In this document: positions 1 through 8,329 of the stretch, piece by piece | Numbering within the stretch: position 1 is the stretch's first letter | How the letters are laid out: the number at the start of each line of letters is the position of its first letter | Made by a program: the position numbers and the translations under genes | The notes under the pieces: generated by a model | What the model was told of the DNA's origin: nothing | The model's database searches: none | What the model saw: the letters and a program-made list of their open reading frames with translations, nothing else | NCBI GenBank assembly: GCA_039793985.1 | Contig: JBAMMC010000007.1 | Location: 1-63,358 of the forward strand | Direction of reading: 5' to 3' | Length of the DNA stretch: 63,358 bases | DNA from: ARK-14 sp002899805 | GTDB lineage: Archaea; Thermoproteota; Thermoprotei_A; Sulfolobales; Fervidicoccaceae

Positions 1-1181
1 GCATCCGAAGCATTTACAGTCTCCTCGAGCTCTTTTATTTGCACTTCTCCGTATCCCATAGCTGGAAGGATGTTCTTCAGATGTGGATAAAGTTCAAAAG
101 TTTTCTTAATGCTTCCAACGGCAAAGGGTCTTGGATCTACAATCTCTGAAGCTCCAAATTTCCTAGCAGCAACGTAACCAGCTCCAAAGCTCATACCGCC
201 ATGAGTGAGAGTTGGACCATCTTCGATTATCAATACCCTTTTTCCTCTTATTTCCTCATAGTTCTCAACGAATATAGGAGATGCCGCCTCAATCACTATG
301 GCCCTCTGGTTGTATTTTCTTATACTCTCTCTCACAGCTTCAATTCCTTCAAGTCCAGCACTATCTATCTTGTTGATTATTATAACATCGGCGCTTCTGA
401 AGCATGTCTCACCTGGATGGTAAGAGAGCTCATGTCCGGGTCGTAGAGGATCCGCAACTGTTATCCAAAGATCAGGCTTTATGAATGGAAAGTCGTTGTT
501 TCCACCATCCCACAATATGATGTCGCTTTCTCTTTCAGCCATTCTGAGAATTTTTTCATAATCGACCCCAGCATAAACCACATGTCCCCTTGAAATATGT
601 GGCTCATATTCTTCTCTTTCCTCGATTGTGAGGTTTGAGCTGTCCAGTTCTTCGAAACTTGAAAATCTCTGCACGGCTTCTTTAACTAGGTCACCATAAG
701 GCATAGGATGCCTTATTATGGAAACCTTGAAGCCCATTTCTTTAAGCAGAGAGGCGACTTTCCTCGAAGTCTGACTCTTTCCACTGCCGGTTCTAACAGC
801 AGTAACCGCTATTACTGGCTTGGAAGACTTGAGCATTACACTTTTGGGTCCAAGCAACCAGAAATCTGCTCCATGCTTGTGAGCTATGGATGCCAAATGC
901 ATCACATGTTCATGCGAGACATCAGAATAGGCAAATACTACAATGTCTACTTGATAAGCATCGAGGATTTCCTCTAGTTTTGCTTCCGAATAAATTGGGA
1001 TTCCGTTTGGATACAATTCTCCTGCTAGCTCGGGAGGGTAAACCCTGTTTTCTATTCCAGGTATTTGAGTAGAAGTAAAGGCCACCACTCTATACTCGGG
1101 GTTGTTTTTGAAAAATATATTGAAGTTATGGAAGTCTCTTCCTGCTGCTCCAAGGATTACAACTTTTTTTACCTTATCCAT
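1..1181 (-). CDS. Cyclic 2,3-diphosphoglycerate synthetase-like GTPase, C-terminus cut by window edge
   Basis: About 393 codons are visible from an ATG at 1181; the 3' end lies outside the window. The N-terminal third is Rossmann-like (VVILGAAGRDFHNF, then VVFAYSDVSHEHV). A P-loop (VRTGSGKS, about residues 129-136) follows, then DGGNNDFPF and ADPLRPGHELSYHPGE, which are hallmarks of the archaeal family annotated as cyclic 2,3-diphosphoglycerate synthetase. Known family role: ATP-dependent formation of the compatible solute or energy-linked metabolite cDPG; many members are annotated only as GTPase. INKID resembles a G4 motif. It is divergent from the aminotransferase at 1258, with an AT-rich shared promoter region. 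Family assignment is solid, exact substrate is not. Confidence 0.85.
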   Translation of the reverse strand, partial: MDKVKKVVILGAAGRDFHNFNIFFKNNPEYRVVAFTSTQIPGIENRVYPPELAGELYPNGIPIYSEAKLEEILDAYQVDIVVFAYSDVSHEHVMHLASIAHKHGADFWLLGPKSVMLKSSKPVIAVTAVRTGSGKSQTSRKVASLLKEMGFKVSIIRHPMPYGDLVKEAVQRFSSFEELDSSNLTIEEREEYEPHISRGHVVYAGVDYEKILRMAERESDIILWDGGNNDFPFIKPDLWITVADPLRPGHELSYHPGETCFRSADVIIINKIDSAGLEGIEAVRESIRKYNQRAIVIEAASPIFVENYEEIRGKRVLIIEDGPTLTHGGMSFGAGYVAARKFGASEIVDPRPFAVGSIKKTFELYPHLKNILPAMGYGEVQIKELEETVNASD

Positions 1182-1257
1182 TGGTATCACCACAGATTTA
1201 AATTGCAGATTTTCAGTATTACTATAATTTTTAATATTAATTGTTTATTAATAATAA

Positions 1258-2580
1258 TTGGTGAATCTCGTGGAAGGAGAAAAGAGCAGGGAGATAATAA
1301 GAAGAAGCAGGGAGTTCATGGATATTCTCACGCAGGATGTCGACGTTCTCCCTATGGTTGCAGACAGGGGGGAAGGGGTTTACGTTTGGGATGTCGATGG
1401 GAAAAAATACATAGACTTTTCAAGCGGTTTTGCTGTAGTGAGCCTCGGGCATTCGAATCCAAAAGTCATCGAAGCGATAGAAAAACAGGCTAGAAAACTT
1501 GTTCATTTCCCATTGGCTGACTTCTACCATGAACTTGGAGCAAGTGTAGCTGAGAAGCTATCAAAATCCTGCCCAGGAGGGGGAAATAAAAAAGTTGTGT
1601 TCACCAATAGTGGAGCGGAAGCGAACGAAGTTGCCATTAAATTAGCAAGATCTTCGACGAAGAGGGGAAGAATACTCGCCTTCTACGGTGGCTTCCACGG
1701 AAGAACTATGGGCTCCCTTTCTCTCACCGCCAGCAAAAGTGTCCAACAGCTTGGATTTTTCCCGACAATGCCCGGAGTGATCCATGCTCCATTTCCAAAT
1801 CCATTCAGGAACGTTTGGAATATTGATGGATATGAAGATCCGGAGGAGTTAATCAACAGGGCTATCTCATTTATCGAGGATGTAATTTTCAAGGCTTATC
1901 CACCCGAGGAGTTTGCCGCTGTTTTCATTGAACCGATTCAGGGGGAAGGGGGCTATGTGGTACCTCCAAGAGGATTCTTTCATGAGCTTTTCAAAATCGC
2001 TAGAAAATATGGCATTTTAATTATGGATGATGAAGTTCAAATGGGGATTGGTAGAACTGGGAAAATGTGGGCCATTGAGAATTACAGCGTATATCCTGAT
2101 TCTATTCAATTCGGAAAAGCGATCGCTAACGGAATACCTCTAGGGGGGGTAATACATAGAGGGGATTTTGGATTTGTTACCTTAGGTCAACATTCTTCAA
2201 CCTTCGGTGGGAACCTCATCGCTCTGAGTGTAGCAGAAGTCGTACTTGAGGAAACGCCTAAGCTTCTCCCGAACGTGGAAAGAGTGGGAATGCACCTCGG
2301 TAGAAGGTTGAGCGAGCTTATGGAGGAGTTCGAGATAATTGGGGATTCTCGGGGCATCGGTCTAGCAAGAGCGATTGAAATTGTCAAACCCGGAAAAGGC
2401 AAAACTCCAGACCCCAAGAAGAGAGACGAGCTGCTAAGAGAGTGCTTCAAGAGGGGGTTACTTTTGATTGGATGCGGAGAGTCGTCGGTCAGGATAATTC
2501 CACCTCTCAACGTTGAAATAGCAACCGTGGATAGAGCAGTTGACATCCTGATGGAAGCACTGAATACTGTTACAGAATGA
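1258..2580 (+). CDS. Class III PLP-dependent aminotransferase (GABA/ornithine type)
   Basis: 440 residues, the usual length of acetylornithine/4-aminobutyrate aminotransferases. Visible landmarks are TNSGAEANEVAIKLAR (about 116-131), the FYGGFHGRTMGSLSLT phosphate/PLP loop, IEPIQGEGG, MDDEVQMGIGRTGK with the PLP-ring aspartate, and the Schiff-base lysine in FGKAIANGIPLGG (about K287). It would transfer an amino group from an omega-amino acid, ornithine or a related donor to 2-oxoglutarate. Archaeal relatives also include amino-acid racemases, so the substrate is open. The start is TTG at 1258 or GTG at 1261 (a further GTG at 1270); no clear Shine-Dalgarno, and the TATA-like stretch close upstream suggests a leaderless message. 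Stands alone on its strand. Confidence 0.88.
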   Translation: MVNLVEGEKSREIIRRSREFMDILTQDVDVLPMVADRGEGVYVWDVDGKKYIDFSSGFAVVSLGHSNPKVIEAIEKQARKLVHFPLADFYHELGASVAEKLSKSCPGGGNKKVVFTNSGAEANEVAIKLARSSTKRGRILAFYGGFHGRTMGSLSLTASKSVQQLGFFPTMPGVIHAPFPNPFRNVWNIDGYEDPEELINRAISFIEDVIFKAYPPEEFAAVFIEPIQGEGGYVVPPRGFFHELFKIARKYGILIMDDEVQMGIGRTGKMWAIENYSVYPDSIQFGKAIANGIPLGGVIHRGDFGFVTLGQHSSTFGGNLIALSVAEVVLEETPKLLPNVERVGMHLGRRLSELMEEFEIIGDSRGIGLARAIEIVKPGKGKTPDPKKRDELLRECFKRGLLLIGCGESSVRIIPPLNVEIATVDRAVDILMEALNTVTE

Positions 2581-2670
2581 TTTCAATTTTTTCTCTGATT
2601 TTATTCCAATTTTGTGAACTTATCCTATAAACGCAGATGATATTATCTTGCGTAGAAAAGTTTCCAATAA

Positions 2671-3909
2671 ATGTGGGGAGGCTTCACCTTGAGCAATACG
2701 GAGAGATTAAAGAGAATGCTGGTGATAGGCCCTGCTACAGTTGTAGCAGTGGCATATATCGACCCAGGCAACTTTGGAGCAAACATTGAAGCCGGTTCGA
2801 AATACGGTTTATCTCTCCTCTGGGTAGTTTGGCTCTCAGGACTAATGGCTGTGATGTTTCAATATATATCTGGGAAAATAGGGATCGTCAGTCACAGGGG
2901 ACTCGTTGAATTAACGATGGAGAGACTCAGCAGAAGAACGAGGGACCTCTATTTCCTCGGTCTTTTCATTGCCATTCTAGCAACAGATATGGCAGAATTC
3001 GTCGGAATGGCAGTCGGGATACACCTCATATTTGGGATTCCATTAACAGCATCTGCCCTTGTTTCTGTCATCGATGTACTCATATTATTCTTTTTAACTG
3101 AAGACATGGGTAAAATGGAGGTTCTCATTGCTGGTCTAGTGGGCATCGTCGGTATAAGTTACCTTGTCGAGCTCTTTCTCGTTCATGCAAACCCAGAGGA
3201 GATTCTTCTTCATTCCTTCGTACCAAGTATAGGAAATAGAATGATGCTGTTAACGGCAACCAGCATAATCGGGGCTACGGTTATGCCTCATGCTGTAATA
3301 TTGCACTCTTATTTGTCTTCAGAAAAATCACTCAGATCAGTAGCTTCGGAAGAGAAATCTGAGTTGAAGCACCATCTGAAGGAGACCGTTATAAATCTGG
3401 GAGGAGCTAGTCTAGTAAATGCTGCTATTCAAATAATGAGCTATTATGCTTATTATAGGAACAACCTTACCGATATAGTGAGCCTAGATAATGCATATTA
3501 TACCCTCATTCCATTCTTCGGCTCTACAGCATCTACAATATTTGCTCTTGCTCTCCTTTCATCTGGGCTCAGCTCTTCAATGGTCAGTGTACTGGCCGGC
3601 GTGAAAATACTTGAGAGCTACGTAGGATCTCCCGCGAAACAGTGGAAAGTGAGGCTGATGCTACGGCTAATAAATATGGTTCCATTTCTCATTGCAGTAT
3701 ATTTTGGAGTGAGCACAATAGAGCTCCTTGTCTACACACAAGCTATCCTTTCTTTCACCCTCCCGATTGTATTGTTTCCCCTAACTTTCATCGCAAGAGA
3801 CAGTAGAGTAATGAGAGAGGGAAGGATTGGGAGAACCCTCTTTTTCCTCTCATTGATTTCTTCCATCTTTATTTTGCTCATCAACTTTGCTCTTCCATTC
3901 CTCGGTTGA
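2671..3909 (+). CDS. Nramp-family divalent metal (Mn2+/Fe2+) transporter
   Basis: 412 residues with about 11 hydrophobic segments. The two metal-binding signatures of the Nramp family are intact: DPGN in TM1 (residues 31-34) and MPH in TM6 (205-207). The TM3 motif TDMAEFVGMA is also present. By family knowledge it is a proton-coupled importer of Mn2+ or Fe2+ in the cytoplasmic membrane. The first ATG at 2671 is used; a TTG at 2689 is an alternative that would remove six residues. The 3' end runs 60 bp into the convergent helicase gene, an unusually long overlap. No metal-regulator site was recognised. Confidence 0.93.
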   Translation: MWGGFTLSNTERLKRMLVIGPATVVAVAYIDPGNFGANIEAGSKYGLSLLWVVWLSGLMAVMFQYISGKIGIVSHRGLVELTMERLSRRTRDLYFLGLFIAILATDMAEFVGMAVGIHLIFGIPLTASALVSVIDVLILFFLTEDMGKMEVLIAGLVGIVGISYLVELFLVHANPEEILLHSFVPSIGNRMMLLTATSIIGATVMPHAVILHSYLSSEKSLRSVASEEKSELKHHLKETVINLGGASLVNAAIQIMSYYAYYRNNLTDIVSLDNAYYTLIPFFGSTASTIFALALLSSGLSSSMVSVLAGVKILESYVGSPAKQWKVRLMLRLINMVPFLIAVYFGVSTIELLVYTQAILSFTLPIVLFPLTFIARDSRVMREGRIGRTLFFLSLISSIFILLINFALPFLG

Positions 3910-6900
3910 TTCGGATGATTTCCATGCAGCTGAAGAATGAATGTAGGCGAGGTATATAGCGATACTTCTAAGCTTCATATATGAACTTATGGTTCTAGCC
4001 TCACTTTCCATTAATTTTGTGTAGCCTTCTCTTCTTATTTTTTGAACTATCTCGAGAACTTTTTCAATCGAAGAGTCTTTTTCTTCGATATTGTAGAGAT
4101 TTCTAGCAAGAGAGAGATATGGCTCAATACTCGGTGGAGATAACCTTTTTTCTATCAATTTCATAACTTCTATCCCTTTTCTTTCTACATCCTCCGGAAG
4201 CCTCCGTAAACCCATTGAAAGCAATGTTTTTGAGATCTCTTCAGACGAAACTAGAAGCTGGAATTCTTCGTAACTCATCATTTCTTCAAGCTCTGTTTCG
4301 AACCTCCTAATAGCATCATCTGGCTTCAATCCAGGAGCTATCGGAGTAATATTTACGTAAGCTTCGGCATCTTCTCCATCAAAATATGAGATCGCTATAA
4401 GGTAGAGGAATGGTTTTTCCTCTCCTCTCTCTATCGGTTCAATTAGAGCATCCAATGAAACTAGCTTCAGTTCCCTCGAAGGTCTGGGTATTCTCGCCAT
4501 CTCTCCGGACACAATAACCTCAATTGTCTTTCCCTGATTCAGGTAATCTAACATTTTCAGAGAGTATTCCCTTACAGCTTTCCAATCGAATCCGAGCTCA
4601 ATGAAATCCGCATAAGCAAGCTCGTCAATCTCATTCAACAATATAAGGTCGAGATCATCGGGAGAGTACTTCTCCACTTTGTCTTTGAATGATAACCAAT
4701 CGAAGTTCTCAATGAATCCCGCTGAAGCTGTCTCATGAACATCAAAGAATTTCTTACCACCGACAGTTTCTATCCCATATTCGAGCAGAGATAGAGAAAT
4801 GCTCTCGAGCCTTCTCAGGGCTATGACTATCAGCGCAAGACCAAGCCTGATCAACCTCTCATCCAGCCTCTCATCCACCTCATATACATAACCATATGTA
4901 AAGTCCGTATATTTCCCATGAACTTCAACGGGAACTTCTATCGCCTTCTTACTTCTCGATATTACAGCCTTCCCATTCGAGACATAAATCCTGTGTTTTG
5001 CGGAAGATGCTATCCAAAGCACTCTATCGGGGATCTTAACGAGTAGACCAAAACCATTCCTCGGCGGATAAACAGTTACAATCACCTTAGATGTCAGAAA
5101 ACCATGCATAATATCTTTTATAATTGATGGCTCTTCCCCCCACCTGTGTTTGGTATCCATGTATTCTTCAGCAGCTCTAGCTAGCGATTCATCCTCCCAA
5201 AAACTCACATCTTTCAGTCTTTTTTCAACAACTGCTGTAACCCCCCTTCCCCTTTCAACTATCCTGTGTCTGTACACCATAGCGTCATTCGAGTAATCGA
5301 AACAACCCCTCTGAAAGATCTCAACGAGGTCACAGAATCCTATTGGCTCAAGCATTTTTGTTCCTTTCTCTTCTTCAAGAACCCTCTTGATCCCATATGG
5401 AGGAGCATATTCGTAGAAGTTCATTCTATCCCAAACATATTTGAGCTTCTTCTTATTTACGGAGCCATCCCTTTCTATTATTTTTGCCCTTCTAAGTGCT
5501 TCTATCTCGAGTTCGGTGAGCTCTTCTGGCTTATACCAAGTAGATTTAAGTTTAACGAGGCCCGTGAAAAGTTTTTGGTAGAGATTCTTCGGATTAACTA
5601 TGGTTTTTTCCAGAGGGAGAGATGACCATTTTTCAAATATGTCGAAGCCCTTGGAAAGAAGCTCTCTATCCCAGGAACTGAACGGAATTATAATAGTCTC
5701 TGTGAATGGGATTCCAGGCCTTCTGCCCTTTCTACCTTCTCGCTGCTTAAACTCTCTCACGCTATCGGGAAGTCCCACATGTACTATCCTTACGACCCTT
5801 CCTATATCTATTCCCTGAGAAAGTGTTCTAGGGGAAATGATTATCTTCATTTCTCCACTTCTTGCTTTGTCTTCAATCTCTTTCCTTACATCCTTGGGAA
5901 CGAGGTGGTGGTGAGTAGAGATGTTCCTTGCATCTTCACCCAGTTTCATCCTCAGAGATCTCCCTATTTCCTCGGCGCGGTTAATGCTCCTAGTGAAGAC
6001 TATGGTGAGACCATCATCGTTCAGATACCTCTGAAGTATTTCTGCTATATCCACAATAAGGGAGGGAGTGGGGAAGCCCAACGCCTCGATATAACTGAGC
6101 ACTTTATAGGAGCTCTCTTGAAACTTTTCAAAGTTATCCAAAGCTTCAGAGACATCGTCAGTCCAAGTAATACCCTGCTCTTTCAATTTTCTAATTATAA
6201 CTTCCTTATTTTTCCTGATATCCTCCCAAATAGATCTCAGGTTTTTCCCCAGTACCACATGAACCCTGTTCTCTACATGAAAGGGCTTCCCAATGATTAT
6301 CTTATATCCTCTTCCAGTGATCGACTTCAGATACTCACCGAGCTCCTCTGGATTTGCCAACGTCGCTGTGAGAACAGCGATTTGCGGGCGATTTTCTGCT
6401 GTATCCGAAATTAGTTGCATCATGCCGAGGAGAAGGCTTACACTCCTAGGATCGTAGAAATCGAACTCATCAATCACAATGAGATTCACATTACTGAAGT
6501 AAGGCTCCAATATGCTTTTATCCCTCTCTACCATGTATTTTTTTAATTCTGACATCAGATAGGAAGGATTTGTCAAAAGAACTCTACTTGCTGCTATTCT
6601 TCTCCTTATTCCCGACTTTCCCTCAGACTTTCTGATTTCTTCTCTACTTGGAGAATCGAGCCTTAAGACTTCGATTCCAAAAGTTTTTCCGTAAGAAGAT
6701 ATCCTTTTTATTTGGTCCTCTGCTAATGCCAAAGTGGGATATATAGCAATGGTTCTAAAAAATTTTCTCTGTAGAGACATTTTTAGTGCTGGAAGTGCCC
6801 ACGCTTCAGTTTTTCCTGAGCCAGTCCCAGATATCATTATCAGGTTGAGTCCTGAAGATATCGCATCCATAGCCTCCAGTTGGTGGGAATATGGTTTTGA

Positions 6901-7071
6901 TGAAGCTATAGAAGACGTAACTTCATCGCTTGTATTTAGAAGCTCTGGATACAGTTCGGAAAAAGTCGCTGCTATTCTCTCTGGTTCAGCCGGTGGCTCC
7001 ACTTTTGTAATTACGGTGTATCCATCTCTTTCCAAAGAAGTTTTTGAATCTATAACTTTCTGAATTACCAT
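3850..7071 (-). CDS. Large SF2 DEAD/DEAH-type helicase (Lhr/YprA/Hrq1-like)
   Basis: 1073 residues. The helicase core is N-terminal: Q-like motif KPYSHQ (60-65), Walker A SGTGSGKTEA (81-90), motif II DEFD (201-204, in place of DEAH), motif III TATLAN, motif V SPRTLSQGIDIGRV (about 413-426) and motif VI QREGRKGRR (443-451). The remaining 600 residues show no domain I can name; there is no Cys cluster typical of Hrq1/MrfA. It is probably an ATP-dependent DNA translocase for repair or recombination, related to Lhr/YprA/Hrq1 rather than to Hel308 or RecQ. It is divergent from the agmatinase gene (60 bp apart), with its 3' end overlapping the Nramp gene. Confidence 0.82.
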   Translation of the reverse strand: MVIQKVIDSKTSLERDGYTVITKVEPPAEPERIAATFSELYPELLNTSDEVTSSIASSKPYSHQLEAMDAISSGLNLIMISGTGSGKTEAWALPALKMSLQRKFFRTIAIYPTLALAEDQIKRISSYGKTFGIEVLRLDSPSREEIRKSEGKSGIRRRIAASRVLLTNPSYLMSELKKYMVERDKSILEPYFSNVNLIVIDEFDFYDPRSVSLLLGMMQLISDTAENRPQIAVLTATLANPEELGEYLKSITGRGYKIIIGKPFHVENRVHVVLGKNLRSIWEDIRKNKEVIIRKLKEQGITWTDDVSEALDNFEKFQESSYKVLSYIEALGFPTPSLIVDIAEILQRYLNDDGLTIVFTRSINRAEEIGRSLRMKLGEDARNISTHHHLVPKDVRKEIEDKARSGEMKIIISPRTLSQGIDIGRVVRIVHVGLPDSVREFKQREGRKGRRPGIPFTETIIIPFSSWDRELLSKGFDIFEKWSSLPLEKTIVNPKNLYQKLFTGLVKLKSTWYKPEELTELEIEALRRAKIIERDGSVNKKKLKYVWDRMNFYEYAPPYGIKRVLEEEKGTKMLEPIGFCDLVEIFQRGCFDYSNDAMVYRHRIVERGRGVTAVVEKRLKDVSFWEDESLARAAEEYMDTKHRWGEEPSIIKDIMHGFLTSKVIVTVYPPRNGFGLLVKIPDRVLWIASSAKHRIYVSNGKAVISRSKKAIEVPVEVHGKYTDFTYGYVYEVDERLDERLIRLGLALIVIALRRLESISLSLLEYGIETVGGKKFFDVHETASAGFIENFDWLSFKDKVEKYSPDDLDLILLNEIDELAYADFIELGFDWKAVREYSLKMLDYLNQGKTIEVIVSGEMARIPRPSRELKLVSLDALIEPIERGEEKPFLYLIAISYFDGEDAEAYVNITPIAPGLKPDDAIRRFETELEEMMSYEEFQLLVSSEEISKTLLSMGLRRLPEDVERKGIEVMKLIEKRLSPPSIEPYLSLARNLYNIEEKDSSIEKVLEIVQKIRREGYTKLMESEARTISSYMKLRSIAIYLAYIHSSAAWKSSESTEEWKSKVDEQNKDGRNQ

Positions 7072-7131
7072 AATTGCGGAACCCTACTTTATTAACTCAG
7101 CGATGAGCATTAAAAAATTGGTGCTATAACC

Positions 7132-8028
7132 ATGTCATGGAGGCTGAGGATCGATAGAAAGTTCCCATTTGCCAATTTTCAGGCGAAGAGAGAGGATTCT
7201 TCGGTGAGTATTTTAGGAGCCCCTTTAGATATATCTAATTCACATGCTCCTGGAACAGTCTATGCTCCAGAGCATATAAGAAGAGTTGCTGAAAGCCTCG
7301 AGTGGTATTCTTTCATATCGCAGAGGGATTTAACAGAGTTCAGTTTCTACGACGAAGGAGACCTCGTTCTTTACCCGGGCGATATCAAGAGGAGTCTAGA
7401 ACTCATATCGGAGAGCCTTTCTGATTTGAAGAGAGAGGGAAGAATTCCTATAATCCTAGGGGGAGAACACACAATTACACTTGGTGCTGCGGACATACTA
7501 TCGTCGAAATGTCTCATTGTTGTCTTTGATGCTCACCTCGATCTGAGAGAAGAATATTTGGGTTCCAATTTGAATCACGCCACAGTAATGCGGAGAGTAT
7601 GGGAGAATGTCCCATCAGCAGAGTTCGCATTTGTTGGGACGAGAGCTGTGACTCTCGAAGAACTTAGCTTCGCAAAAAAAGAGGGAATGGAGATATTCAC
7701 GAGCAGGATGATCTGGAAGTATGGTTTAGCAGAAGCAGTCAAAAAGATCATTAAGATGGCAGAAAACACCGAATGCGTCTATATATCTTTCGATATGGAT
7801 GTCGTAGATCCCGGATTCGCCCCTGGAGTAGGTACTCCAGAGCCTCTAGGGCTCGATCCTCATACAATCGTAGAAATGGTCTACTCTCTGATAGGGAAAA
7901 AGCTAGTTGGTATGGATATAGTAGAAGTAAATCCATTGAGAGATTGCGGGGAAGCCACAACTTCGCTTGCTGCCAAAATAGTAATAGAGTCTATCATAAA
8001 ATATGAGAGCTCTAAAATAGAGAGTTAA
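7132..8028 (+). CDS. speB: Agmatinase/arginase-family ureohydrolase
   Basis: 298 residues, the standard ureohydrolase length. The Mn2+-binding motifs are in order: GGEHTITLG, FDAHLDLR, NHATVMRR and FDMDVVDPGFAPG, followed by GTPEPLG. By family knowledge these place it in the arginase/agmatinase/formiminoglutamase superfamily. Crenarchaea make putrescine from arginine via agmatine, so agmatinase is the best guess; arginase cannot be excluded from motifs. Starts with ATG at 7132 after AT-rich sequence. The stop overlaps the convergent rpoP stop by 4 bp. Confidence 0.88.
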   Translation: MSWRLRIDRKFPFANFQAKREDSSVSILGAPLDISNSHAPGTVYAPEHIRRVAESLEWYSFISQRDLTEFSFYDEGDLVLYPGDIKRSLELISESLSDLKREGRIPIILGGEHTITLGAADILSSKCLIVVFDAHLDLREEYLGSNLNHATVMRRVWENVPSAEFAFVGTRAVTLEELSFAKKEGMEIFTSRMIWKYGLAEAVKKIIKMAENTECVYISFDMDVVDPGFAPGVGTPEPLGLDPHTIVEMVYSLIGKKLVGMDIVEVNPLRDCGEATTSLAAKIVIESIIKYESSKIES

Positions 8029-8195
8029 ACAGCCTTTATCCTCTTTACATATGGTTTCCTCATTTTATAAACTATCTTGCTTCCACAGTAAACGCACTTT
8101 ATACTATGAAGGAGCTCAAAATCCTGTGGTCTGAGTTCCCTTCCGCATCTGGCACATATGTATACTACTTCCCCGGATTCGTGATGCTCTTCCAC
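8025..8195 (-). CDS. rpoP: DNA-directed RNA polymerase subunit P (Rpo12)
   Basis: A 56-residue protein. It carries a C-x2-C ... C-x2-C zinc ribbon (ICARCGRE, then IKCVYCGSK) and ends with IVYKMRKPYVKRIKAV, which closely matches the conserved tail (IVYK.R.P.VKR.KA) of archaeal RpoP/Rpo12, the eukaryotic Rpb12 homologue. It is a small structural subunit of the archaeal RNA polymerase on the Rpo3/Rpo11 platform side. The start is GTG at 8195. The stop lies 4 bp inside the convergent ureohydrolase gene. In many archaea rpoP follows the ribosomal gene rpl37ae, but no such gene is seen here. Confidence 0.9.
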   Translation of the reverse strand: MEEHHESGEVVYICARCGRELRPQDFELLHSIKCVYCGSKIVYKMRKPYVKRIKAV

Positions 8196-8329
8196 TAGTT
8201 TTCACCAATAGAAGTAAGCTATATGTTGGGTAATTAAGTTGATGTTTCATTTCGATTGCAATAAAAGTTTTTATTATTTTAAAATTAGAAGGCTTAAAAA
8301 GATAGATTTTAAAAAGGAAGTGATAGCAC

